NCBI RefSeq assembly: GCF_010093815.1
Contig: NW_022985553.1
Span: 685,511 to 749,510, forward strand
Reading direction: 5' to 3'
DNA: 64,000 nt
DNA from: Pseudovirgaria hyperparasitica
Lineage: Eukaryota; Ascomycota; Dothideomycetes; Acrospermales; Acrospermaceae
The notes under the pieces were generated by a model, which ran no database searches, had not been told where the DNA came from, and was given only the letters and a program-made list of their open reading frames with translations. Positions 21,168-30,457 of the stretch are shown here, one piece after another (within the stretch, counting starts at the first letter, position 1; every line of letters starts with the position of its first letter). The position numbers were made by a program, and so were the translations under genes.

Positions 21168-23755
21168 ATGTCAATACTTTTCGCACCCGCCCGTGGTTCT
21201 CGTGTCGCTCTCTCGCGAGCTGATCTGGTAAGTTTCAACATCAATTGCCTACAGTAGTCGCGTGCAAGAATCCACAGCTTCCACCCAGAAACCCTCCAAC
21301 ATCAAATAATTGATGGCTGACGCTTTGCTACTAGAGAACCTCGCGATGTGTAGGACAGGTCAGCAGCTCAATTCGGAGCCTGGCAACAGTCACAAACCCT
21401 CGCCCTCCTCAAATCGACATTTCATCTCGCACGCCGCCGTATCCTAAGCTCCTCAAGCGCCTAGCAGAAGTCCGCCGTGTATTGGGCTCAAGTCGCGCCC
21501 TTACCCTGGCAGAGAAAATCCTTTACTCGCATTTGGACAACCCTGAAGAATCACTCTTGACGAACACTCAGAATGGCGCCAATATTCGAGGCGTTGCCAA
21601 CCTCAAGCTCAAGCCCGATCGCGTGGCCATGCAAGACGCATCAGCTCAGATGGCTCTTTTACAGTTCATGTCCTGCGGAATGTCCACTACGGCTGTCCCT
21701 GCGAGCGTCCACTGCGATCATATGATAGTCGGAGAGAAGGGCGCGGACACAGATTTGCCGAATTCGATAGCAGGGAACAAAGAGGTTTTCGACTTTCTTG
21801 AAAGCGCTGCGAAGAAGTACGGAATTGAGTTCTGGCCGCCTGGTGCGGGCATCATTCATCAGTCAGTATTGGAGAACTACTCGGCACCTGGGTTGATGAT
21901 GCTGGGAACCGACAGTCATACACCAAACGCTGGGGGACTAGGTGCCATCGCGATCGGCGTAGGTGGCGCTGACGCTGTTGATGCCCTAGTAGATGCTCCT
22001 TGGGAACTCAAGGCACCTAAGATCCTAGGTGTGAGACTCGAAGGACAACTCAGCGGCTGGACTTCTCCAAAAGACGTGATCATGTACCTGGCTGGGAAAC
22101 TCACAGTCAGGGGTGGCACAGGGTTCATTATTGAATACCATGGACCCGGCGTGGACACCTTGAGCTGTACCGGAATGGCTACAGCTTGTAACATGGGAGC
22201 AGAAGTTGGCGCCACTACCTCTCTCTTCCCCTTCTCTCCGGGCCACATCTCATACCTAGAAGCTACTCATCGTGGTCCCATTGCTAAGCAAGCAGCTGAA
22301 ATTGCGTCATATGAATCTTCTCGAAATCTTCTCCGTCCAGATCCCGATGCCGAATATGACCAACTCATCACTATAAATCTGTCGGAACTTGAGCCACACA
22401 TCAACGGACCTTTCACCCCTGATCTTTCTACTCCGCTTTCGAAGTTCAAAGATACTGTCGCTATAAACAATTGGCCTGAGACTTTCGGTGCTGGACTGAT
22501 CGGTAGCTGTACAAACAGCTCATACGAAGACATGACCCGTGCCGAACACCTTGTCAAACAAGCTCAGGCTGCTGGGCTATCTCCTAAGGCCGATTTCTTT
22601 ATTACTCCGGGAAGCGAACAGATCCGTGCAACACTTGAGCGAGACGAGACACTGTCAACATTCTCGTCCGCTGGTGGTACTGTACTCGCAAATGCGTGTG
22701 GACCGTGTATCGGCCAATGGAAGCGAAATGACGGTGTTGAAAAGGGTACTGACAACGCCATCTTCACATCATATAACCGCAATTTTCCTGGTCGCAACGA
22801 TGGCAATCGCAAGACAATGAACTTTCTCGCGTCTCCGGAGATTGTCACGGCAATGAGTTATTCTGGCAGTACAACATTCAATCCCATGACTGATAGCATC
22901 CCGACCTCAAATGGACAAGAGTTTCGGTTCAACCCCCCATCTGGCTACGAGCTACCATCGGCAGGATTTGCAGATGGAAACCCACTTTTCCAGCCTACGC
23001 CCGGCGTACCAGACCCGACCGTAGATGTGGCCGTGTCTCCTACCTCTGATAGACTTGCACTTCTAGAACCATTTGCACCTTATCCAACCGGTCAGGAATT
23101 TTCCGACCTTCGCGTGCTATACAAAGTCAAAGGCCAATGCACAACCGATACCATCTCGGCAGCTGGTCCGTGGCTGAAGTACAAGGGTCATCTACCCAAT
23201 ATTTCCGAAAACACCCTCATCGGCGCCGTCAACGCAGCAACAGGCGAGACTAACACAGCCTATGACACCGATGGCACGACATCCGGTATTCCAGAGCTGG
23301 CGAAGCGTTGGAAAGATCAAGGCCGCGAGTGGATCGTCGTAGCCGAACACAACTATGGCGAGGGAAGTGCGCGAGAACACGCCGCCCTGCAACCGCGCTA
23401 TCTAGGTGGCCGGATCATCCTTGCCAAGAGCTTTGCTCGTATTCACGAGACGAATTTGAAGAAACAAGGCGTCATCCCATTGACGTTTGCGAATGAGGCG
23501 GATTACGATAAGATCGATGCTTGCGATGAGCTGAGCACCAGGGGGCTCTGGGAGACGCTGGAGAGTGGCGGCAAGGGTAGCGTGGAGCTTGTGGTGAAGA
23601 AGAAGGACGGCTCCGAGGTCGTGGTGCAGACGAAGCATACGCTAAGTGCTGATCAGTGTGGGTTTATTATAGCAGGTAGTGCACTGAACTTGCTTGCGCG
23701 ACAGGCACAGGAAGCACGAGAAGAGGTCGTTAGGGGAAATGAGTTGAGCGATTAG
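21168..23755 (+). CDS. Aconitate hydratase, second fungal type (Aco2-like), mitochondrial
   Basis: [4Fe-4S] hydro-lyase. Exons 21168-21227 and 21335-23755 give 826 aa, in line with yeast Aco2. The first exon and start of the second (SILFAPARGSRVALSRADL, then RTSRCVG) form a basic mitochondrial leader. Cluster cysteines are seen in GSCTNS and in ACGPCIGQW. Active-site blocks are present: VHCDHMIVGEKG, GTDSHTPNAGGLG, SAREHAALQPRYLGG and SFARIHETNLKKQG. The last block is the aconitase rather than the homoaconitase version. Members of this second group have been linked to the homocitrate dehydration step of lysine synthesis in yeast, so the substrate here could be citrate, homocitrate or both; sequence alone cannot decide. 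No frame breaks were seen. Confidence 0.92.
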
Positions 23756-24918
23756 AGGTGGGAAGTTCAGGGAAGGCGTTGCTTGTGGGGTGGTATAAAC
23801 CTTGGCCGTATTATATGTACATACGCCGGCGTTACAGAGCCGTGTGAAAATTTGACGTTGTTATCAGATTCTACAGCCTCTACTTCGATTGGTGATACAT
23901 CTTTGTCAGATTACGACGAGCCAGGATGTTGTCTCAGGGGTGTATGGCACACATCCGTATCGTCTCTTTGTGTATCGTGCACTTTGTCCTCTACGTAGGC
24001 GGCGAACAAATTCCACTGTAAAATATATTCCATTCTTATGTTATAGTAAGCGTGTTTTGCCTTTTTCATTGACATGGGATCATACAACAGGGGGCTGCAA
24101 AAGTCGCTCTTTTAGGCGAGAGCCTCACTAATCATATACTTTACCACGTTTAGATCTCCCCAGAAATGATATAGAGAGTAAGAGGTATATATCGAATATT
24201 TTGATCGTAGAGCTCAAGTAGGATAATGCTACTGCTATAAAGGCGGGTAAGACGAGTGAGTGTTGATGAGAGACGATCCACGACTTTTGCTGCCCCCCCT
24301 GTTGATATGACCAGGACCGCGGGCTCTTATTGGCCGATCAGGACTCACATCAGTAATTTTGAAGTTGTGAATGGTCGTAGAAGATTTCGGGCTGTTGGAC
24401 CTGTGATGAAACGGCTATATCATAGTTCTCTGAATACTTGTATGGCATAGTAACCGCTTAGATAATGGCTCCGTGCTGGCCGATAGAGAACAGCGTGAAG
24501 AGCAGTATCCCAGCGTAGAGCTCGATGAGAGCGGCCTTCCAACCGCACGAGACGCAGCATCTTCAGTTTACCGCTCCTAATTATCGAGGCGATTAGTGAA
24601 CTACTCATGACTGGCAAACGGAACAGTAGACGGGACGGTCATGAGGTTTAGAAATGGCGGCAAGGGGTTTCGGCTCAGTGTTTTTGACGAGAGTCCGCTC
24701 ATGCGGTACGTGATCTCAATGGTTCTCAACTGCCGTGATACCGGTACTACTTCTCCCGATCTGTACAGCCCTGGAATATGCCAAGTAAGGGGAGTTGATG
24801 TGTTCACTCGAGGTCTTCAAAGTGATCAGTGAGGCACAGACGAACGTAACGAGTCGTACGTCCTCCATCGAAAAAATCCTAAGATGTGCCGCGCATCAAT
24901 AGACCCACGGGGGCGGGC

Positions 24919-24964
24919 TTGCCTACCTGCCTGCCTGCCTGCCTGCTTGCTTGCCAGCTTGCCA
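24919..24964. repeat. Degenerate CCTG/CTTG tetranucleotide array
   Basis: GCTTGCCTACCTGCCTG-type run of about ten tetranucleotide units with C/T changes. Confidence 0.85.
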
Positions 24965-25229
24965 TGCCCTGCAGCACCGCTGGAGCGACCTCGACAATCC
25001 GCCCGCCGCTTCCATTGACAAAATCCCATCACCAAACGCCTCTCCAATTCCCCGAATAGGGAACCGTCATCACCGCCAACCCCACACAGTATCACAAAGA
25101 ACAACGCATGAGTCGCGCCCACGGCGCATGCTGCGGCGTCGGATCTCACCAGCACGCCGGCAGGCGGAATCCATTCCACCGCGTCCATCCCACGCGCGTT
25201 ACCAGTACGGCAAGCCCGCCGGTGTGGTA

Positions 25230-25263
25230 ACGGCTTGCTTGCCTGCTTGCTTGCCCATGCCCA
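25230..25263. repeat. Second CTTG/CCTG tetranucleotide array
   Basis: Same unit and orientation as the array 270 bp upstream (GCTTGCTTGCCTGCTTGC), followed by a CCCATG doublet. Confidence 0.8.
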
Positions 25264-26095
25264 TGCCCTCTCGCTCGTGTCCCATACACTCGAGCGTATT
25301 ATGGACACCCGTGTACACCCCGTTCATACGTACACGCCGTACACACGCTGGATTCTGCTCATACACACGCGCAGCACACCCCCTCATTTTCCTTGCAGAA
25401 TGGCACTGGGCGTCCCGCCCTACGGGGCGTGTGGCACCCCGTCCCGAGATTCACGATCCCGCTGATCTGCCAATAGCGCCGGTGCTACTTTTGACGTCTG
25501 TGGCATAGGGCTTGGTGTCAGGGTCGATTCAATGTCCCGATTTGGGAGGCAAGGCGTATTGGTAGGTCTGGATGGTGATGTGGAGGGTGGTGACCTATTT
25601 CACCATGTAGACAGAATAGGTTTGTTGAATTCCGCGGGGTAGGTGTTCGTACAGTGTGATGGCCATTATGCAGTCATTCCACGTCGCTGTTACTGGTGCT
25701 TGACTTCATTGTGTGTTTTTCCGAAGACGCCTCGTAGGGCTGGGAGGGAGGTATTCCAAGGCTGAGGCTGACTAGGGGGCGAGTCATGAAAAGGCGGTAC
25801 GTAAGGCGGCGCGGTTACATTAGGGTTCAGCGGTAGTGGTATTGACCCGGGGGTTCGTCCAGGGCTGACCGTATGTGGAACTATGGAACTGCCAGTGTGG
25901 CGTAGTTGAGTTTGTTTGGAGTCTGATTCGAGCGACTGATGCTCCGTAGCCTGTAAGGAGGTACGTTTTGACTTCGAGCTTCGAGCTCTCCGCATTTTTA
26001 AACGCGCCAAAATCGGAAGGCTGTTCCAATGTTAGCATGAGAATAATCTCTGGGTACGTGTCTAATGTAAGGTACTTTTTCTGGTTTGGAAAAAC

Positions 26096-27446
26096 CTAGA
26101 GTTCATCGCTGCACTGGCAAGGATCAACAGATCTTTCACTCTTAAGCTCACGGCTCATGAGACTTTGAATACGAATGTCATCTCTACAGAATTTCTCAAG
26201 ATAAATGCAGATGGCTTCGGTCTCTATTGTCGCTCTCCGATCAATCCACCAAAGAGCTTTCCGAGCTCTTTTATACCACAGTGCAAGAAGCAACATTGCT
26301 CTTGGGTCTTTCTCGAACAACTTGGCCCGAAAAGGCTGCGACATATGATGCAAGAAGTTCAGCCAACGACCTTTCGTTGACATGTCGTATTCCAGACTTC
26401 TTTGCCTTGCGAGTACATGAACAACAGCAAAATAGGGATTACTTATTGTAGATGTTGCGTCAAGCTCACATATCTCTGCTAGCTGAGGGTCCACGCCCAC
26501 GATGCCACGATCAGGGATAGGGCTGAATACTTGTGCGTATTCTTGCGCGGCTTCGAGGAACATGCTGTCGGGTCGCAAAGGATCAGTCAAGTTCCAGACA
26601 GCCATCTTGCCACTGCTCATTCGCAGCCAGTCGAGGTCGGAGGGGTCGTTTGGCTTTAATGGCCATGCTTCTTCAGGTGAGGTTGCATCGAAAGAAGAAA
26701 AGGTCACAATGCCAAGAAAGCCAGCTGTGGCCCAGAGAGGATCCCTCGCATCCTGCTCGATTGGCCTCGACAAGGCCTCGTTGAAGAGCTTGATGCTTTG
26801 GTTCTGGTGGAAGAATTCAGAAGGAGTCTGCGTTGTCGCTCTTGGAGACTTCAGGTACCGCTCATGTAATGCAGTGGCGGCAAGTATGGTATGCGCAAAG
26901 AAAGGATACTGCATCTGACTTTAGATTACTTCAGCATAATGTCCGAAAATTAGGGCGTACTTGAACAGCATATTTAGCAAGCAGTCTCTCTCCCAGATCA
27001 ACAAACTTCGGTCCACCAAGGCTTCTCAGGGTGGTGACACGGAATTGTTCCATCAGATCCACACATCTATCATTCAACGTGAAGCTGGAAGCTCCAGTCC
27101 CACAGTTGATAGCGATCTGAAGTAAAGGCTCCAGTGGCATCTTAGATAGCCTCTTGTAGCCATTGGTCTGATTTGAGAGCTTCCAGGTCTCTACTCCTTG
27201 AGTGGGCGCTTGGAGGTCTGCTATTGTCGATGCATAATTGCAGACAACACCATAGACGTTGCATTTCAAACATTGCGGCTTAGTCTCGTCGCACTAAGGG
27301 ATAATTAGCTAGAATAGCCTCATGGTACAATACTATCATGCCTTGACGCTTCTCAATTTGCAGTTACCGCAGCCTTTACGGGATCGCTGATAGGGCTTTC
27401 GCTTTCTCGGCGCGCGGGCTGGCGGTATGATCTCTTTTGATCCCAT
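26096..27446 (-). CDS. Zn2Cys6 transcription factor
   Basis: Fungal binuclear-zinc-cluster regulator. Three exons, 27446-27342, 27293-26961 and 26914-26096, give 418 aa. The cluster is perfect only when spliced: C-GN-C-KLRSVK-C-DETKPQ-C-LK-C-NVYGVV-C (spacing 2-6-6-2-6), preceded by basic PRKRKPYQRSRKG. Keeping that spacing requires a GC donor (AAG|GCATGA) for intron 1, making it a GC-AG intron with a weak consensus. The body matches the fungal_trans_2-type C6 proteins (QYPFFAHTILAATALHERYL, GIVTFSSFDA, ALWYKRARKALWWIDRRA). Start 27446 (MGSKEIIPP) is the ATG nearest the cluster. The gene is divergent from the NAD-epimerase-like gene across an interval that contains an inverted-repeat element; it may regulate that neighbour or itself. 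Confidence 0.88.
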
Positions 27447-27532
27447 GATAGCGACAAGAACCGAATAATGAATCGTGAGTATCAGTAACTTGCCTTCGAA
27501 AGTAGCATGTTGCGAGGAGGATCTGTCAGTGG

Positions 27533-27549
27533 ACACGAGAGAGGGTTAG
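27533..27549 (-). promoter_or_regulatory. 17-bp motif, copy near Zn2Cys6 gene
   Basis: Reads CTAACCCTCTCTCGTGT on the minus strand, 87 bp upstream of the regulator's start codon. Matches the copy at 28159-28175 at 16 of 17 positions in opposite orientation. Confidence 0.4.
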
Positions 27550-27597
27550 TGTAAGGATTGATGCTATGTCCTAAGTCCGAGCCGGCGAATTCCTTCC

Positions 27598-28103
27598 ATC
27601 CGTTTGTCCATAGTTACATGAGAAAGCTTGGCAGACGGCGCACACATGTCGCGCGCGCACACGAACCATAGTATAAACGACATTTTTAACTATTACCGCT
27701 ATATTATACCTCTATAATTATAAATACTACTATATACTAATCTTAAATAACCCTAAGAATATATCTATACTCTTTTTATTACTTTAAATTACCTATAATA
27801 TCTCTAAAATTATAGAAAAAGAGTAAAGAGAGTAGATTATAGAGAGAGATTCTTAGCTCTAGCTACCTATATACTCCTAGATTTTAAGGCGCTCTAGAAG
27901 GATATAGAGAGAATATTAAAGATCTATAGTACTATATATTAGTTATACTAACTTTCTTCTATTATATATTATAGTTTTATATATTATAGAGGGATAATGC
28001 GGCGGTAATAGGTAAAAATATCGTTTATACTACGGTTCGTGTGCGCGCGCGACATGTGTGCACCCTCTGCCAAGCTTTCTCATGTAACTATGGACAAACG
28101 GAT
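27598..28103. mobile_element. MITE-like element with long terminal inverted repeats
   Basis: 506-bp element whose ends are inverted copies of each other for at least 100 bp (27598-27700 against 28103-28000), starting ATCCGTTTGTCCATAG. I count about five differences over the first 100 bp; most are C-to-T or G-to-A type, as expected of methylation or RIP decay. Weaker pairing continues inward (CCTCTATAAT against ATTATAGAGG). The core, about 300 bp, is very AT-rich with no open frame. The structure fits a non-autonomous DNA transposon (MITE). I could not see a convincing target-site duplication, so the superfamily is unassigned; long inverted repeats are seen in several groups. The high match between ends suggests a fairly recent insertion. 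Confidence 0.8.
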
Positions 28104-28158
28104 TGGTCTGTCTTTCAATCGGGTCTAATTATGATTGGTATTGGCCTATCAAAATAAG

Positions 28159-28175
28159 CTAACCTTCTCTCGTGT
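28159..28175 (+). promoter_or_regulatory. 17-bp motif, copy near epimerase-like gene
   Basis: CTAACCTTCTCTCGTGT, inverted relative to the copy at 27533-27549. A third, shorter direct copy (CTAACCCTTTCTCGT) starts near 28187. All lie outside the inverted-repeat element. Confidence 0.4.
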
Positions 28176-28520
28176 TGTATCTGATGCTAACCCTTTCTCG
28201 TCTTTATATATAGTGAGTTTGCTTGCCTCGATAATGAAAACGAAGGTCTCACATACCTAGGTTCCTGCCCGCAATGTTGGATTTACACGGACTTTGCGTG
28301 ATAAAGTGCGAGATCTGAGATCCCAGCTGGTAACCATGGCGCGCATCATCCGAGTCGTGGGAGCAAAGTGTGTGGTCTCATGGCATATAAATATGTGCCG
28401 TTGTCGTAGGGAGAAACTTGTCTCGACATCACATCTCGACAACGGTATTCTCCTTCTCACTTATACTGCCCCTTCAAATATTGAATACAGACATCTCAAT
28501 TTCCACTAAACTTTGACAAG

Positions 28521-29474
28521 ATGCGCACATTCGTAACTGGCGCTACTGGTTGGATTGGACAAGCCGTCATCAAGGAACTGCTGAGCGCCGGCCATCAGGT
28601 CCTAGGACTCTCCCGTTCTGATGCCGGAACGAAAAAGCTGGAATCTCTGGGGGCAGAGGTACACCTAGGATCACTACAGGATCTAGAGAGTCTCAAAGCA
28701 GGTGCAGCAGCATCGGACGCAGTCATCCATTGCGCCTTCACACACGACTTCAAACCCGAAGAAAAGGAAGGAGCGCAGTCGGACAAGGAAGAGAAGCCTG
28801 TAGGCGACTTCGTAGACTGGTGTCGTATTGATAGGGTTGCCATCGAGACAATTGGTGCCGCCCTGTTGGGAACAAAGAAGCCATTCGTTGTCACAAGTGG
28901 CACTCTCTTACTCCCGCAGGGCCGCCTCGTCACGGAAAATGACTTACCAGACCTTAGCACGCCACTTGCGGCTGCTCGTGGACCATCAGAGACTGCTACT
29001 ATTGACCTGGCCAAGCAAGGTGTTCACGCGATGGTCATAAGACTAGCACCAACCAACCACGGTGAAGGTGATAAAGGCTTCATCGCAATGATGATCGCGA
29101 CCGCTCGCAAGATTGGAAAGTCAGCCTACATCGGGGAAGGACATAGTCGGTGGCCGGCAGTCCACCGGCTTGACACTGCTCGACTGTATAAATTGGCCCT
29201 CGAGAAGGGCTCTGCTGGGTCGATCTACCATGCGGTAGCAGAAGAGGCGGTGCTTGTGAAAGATATTGCAGAGGCCATCGGCCAGAAGCTGGGGCTGCCT
29301 ACCATTAGTATGGGAGCAGAGGAAGTCTTAGAGCACTATGGCTTTCTTGGTCTCGCAATGGGCGGTAACAATCCGACCTCGAATGTGAAGACGAAGAACG
29401 AGCTGGGGTGGGAGCCGAAGGAGATACCGCTCTTGGAGGACATTAAGCAAGGAAAGTACTTCACATCTGTGTGA
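28521..29474 (+). CDS. NAD(P)-binding epimerase/dehydratase-like protein (extended or atypical SDR)
   Basis: Single-exon gene, 317 aa. N-terminal dinucleotide-binding motif FVTGATGWIGQAVIKEL, then a conserved second strand (LGLSRSDAGTKKL) and AVIHCAFTHDF, as in the NAD-dependent epimerase/dehydratase group. Later blocks VVTSGTLLLPQGRLVTE, MVIRLAPTNHGEGDKGF and SRWPAVHRLDTARLYKLALE are typical of the bacterial/fungal atypical SDR subgroup; the usual YxxxK catalytic pair is not evident, so it may be a reductase with altered chemistry or a binding protein. It is divergent from the Zn2Cys6 regulator and 245 bp upstream of VFA1. Substrate unknown. Confidence 0.9.
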   Translation: MRTFVTGATGWIGQAVIKELLSAGHQVLGLSRSDAGTKKLESLGAEVHLGSLQDLESLKAGAAASDAVIHCAFTHDFKPEEKEGAQSDKEEKPVGDFVDWCRIDRVAIETIGAALLGTKKPFVVTSGTLLLPQGRLVTENDLPDLSTPLAAARGPSETATIDLAKQGVHAMVIRLAPTNHGEGDKGFIAMMIATARKIGKSAYIGEGHSRWPAVHRLDTARLYKLALEKGSAGSIYHAVAEEAVLVKDIAEAIGQKLGLPTISMGAEEVLEHYGFLGLAMGGNNPTSNVKTKNELGWEPKEIPLLEDIKQGKYFTSV

Positions 29475-29718
29475 ATATGTACATTCATGAGTGGATACAA
29501 GGTTGGATAGTGTTTGTATGCAGGTCTGTTGCCTGCACAATACTTGTTTGTACTGAAAGAAAACCTGGAAACAATGAAATAGATCGTGGCTGTGCTCAGC
29601 CTGTGAGAACCCTGTGGCGCAGCACGCTAGGTCCCCCGCAATCCTCGGACACGTGCGGTCTCGATTTCAAGCACGACGTTCCTTTCTTTCATTCTCAGTC
29701 GCACTGCATGAATTCATC

Positions 29719-30457
29719 ATGGCACTGAAAAATACGTGGTATCACCGGCGCGTTGCAGATAGTGCTGCAAAAGCGTGCTGGATCTGCTATAAGCCTTCGA
29801 CGAGTGTCCTCATCACCCCAGACAATAAGGTAAGGAGTGACTTGGGGAGAAGAAAGGGCTAAAACATAATTAGTCCTGTAGAGCTGACATGAAATGTCAT
29901 CTCAGGACTTTTTCTATACCTGTGCTGGGCATCTGAAGGATAGGAATTTTGCTGTTCCAGATCCAGATGAAGCTGCAGCAGCTGAGAAACGTAAGAAAGA
30001 TGATGATATGCAGAAGGAGATCGATGCCGTGAAAAAGGAGTATGCCGAGAAAATGAAGAAGAGGATGGAAAAGAAGGAAGCCAAGAAGAAGGAGAAGGAC
30101 AAAAGTGACGAAAAGAAGAAGGAAGAAGAACAGAAGGGTGAGGAGGAAGAGAGCGCCTTGGAGAAAGAGAAGAATGACAAGGTAGGCTTCATGCTTCGTC
30201 AAGAGAAGTGTAACTGACCACTACGCCTAGATCGATGCCCTATCCAAGAAGGAGACAGCGGGAGACGACGGGCCACGAATCTATTCACTACATAAGTACG
30301 CACACTCTTTATTGTTTGACTTGTAAACTGACACCGTCGTAGAAATTTCTATCAACAGAGACTCGATCGAATCCGCAACGCTGAGCTAGCAAAGAGAAAC
30401 CGGGAGCGACTGAAGGATCCATCAACCTTCCCAGCCGTGCCTTCGAACCTTCCCTGA
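29719..30457 (+). CDS. VFA1: Vps4-associated protein 1 (Vfa1)
   Basis: Small protein that binds the AAA ATPase Vps4 and stimulates it at endosomes, supporting ESCRT-III turnover and multivesicular body sorting. Four exons, 29719-29829, 29906-30181, 30231-30295 and 30343-30457, give 188 aa. The N-terminal zinc-ribbon-like part is diagnostic: NTWYHRRVADSAAKACWICYKP (Cys-x2-Cys) followed by FFYTCAGHLKDRNFA (Cys and His). The middle is a highly charged Lys/Glu coiled coil (about residues 50-125). The C-terminus (YSLHKNFYQQRLDRIRNAE, KNRERLKDPSTFPAVPSNLP with minor variation) matches the conserved Vps4-binding end of the family. All intron phases agree. Confidence 0.92.

Larger units (their letters stand above)
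23756..26095. other. Gene-poor interval with two tetranucleotide arrays
   Basis: 2.3 kb with no supported gene. Long open frames at 24.8-25.5 kb on both strands are Pro/Arg/His-rich and arise from simple repeats. Contains the CCTG/CTTG arrays listed separately. Confidence 0.5.
27447..28520. promoter_or_regulatory. Divergent promoter interval carrying an inserted inverted-repeat element
   Basis: 1.07 kb between the starts of the Zn2Cys6 regulator and the epimerase-like gene. About half is the MITE-like element at 27598-28103; the outer parts carry the 17-bp inverted motif. No gene is encoded. Confidence 0.6.

Noticed and set aside
24951-25508. 185-codon frame and antisense partners
   Set aside because: Pro/Arg/His-rich translation across simple repeats, no conserved pattern.
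27660-28050. AT-rich core of the inverted-repeat element as an origin or centromere piece
   Set aside because: Length and long terminal inverted repeats fit a MITE better; no other origin features seen.
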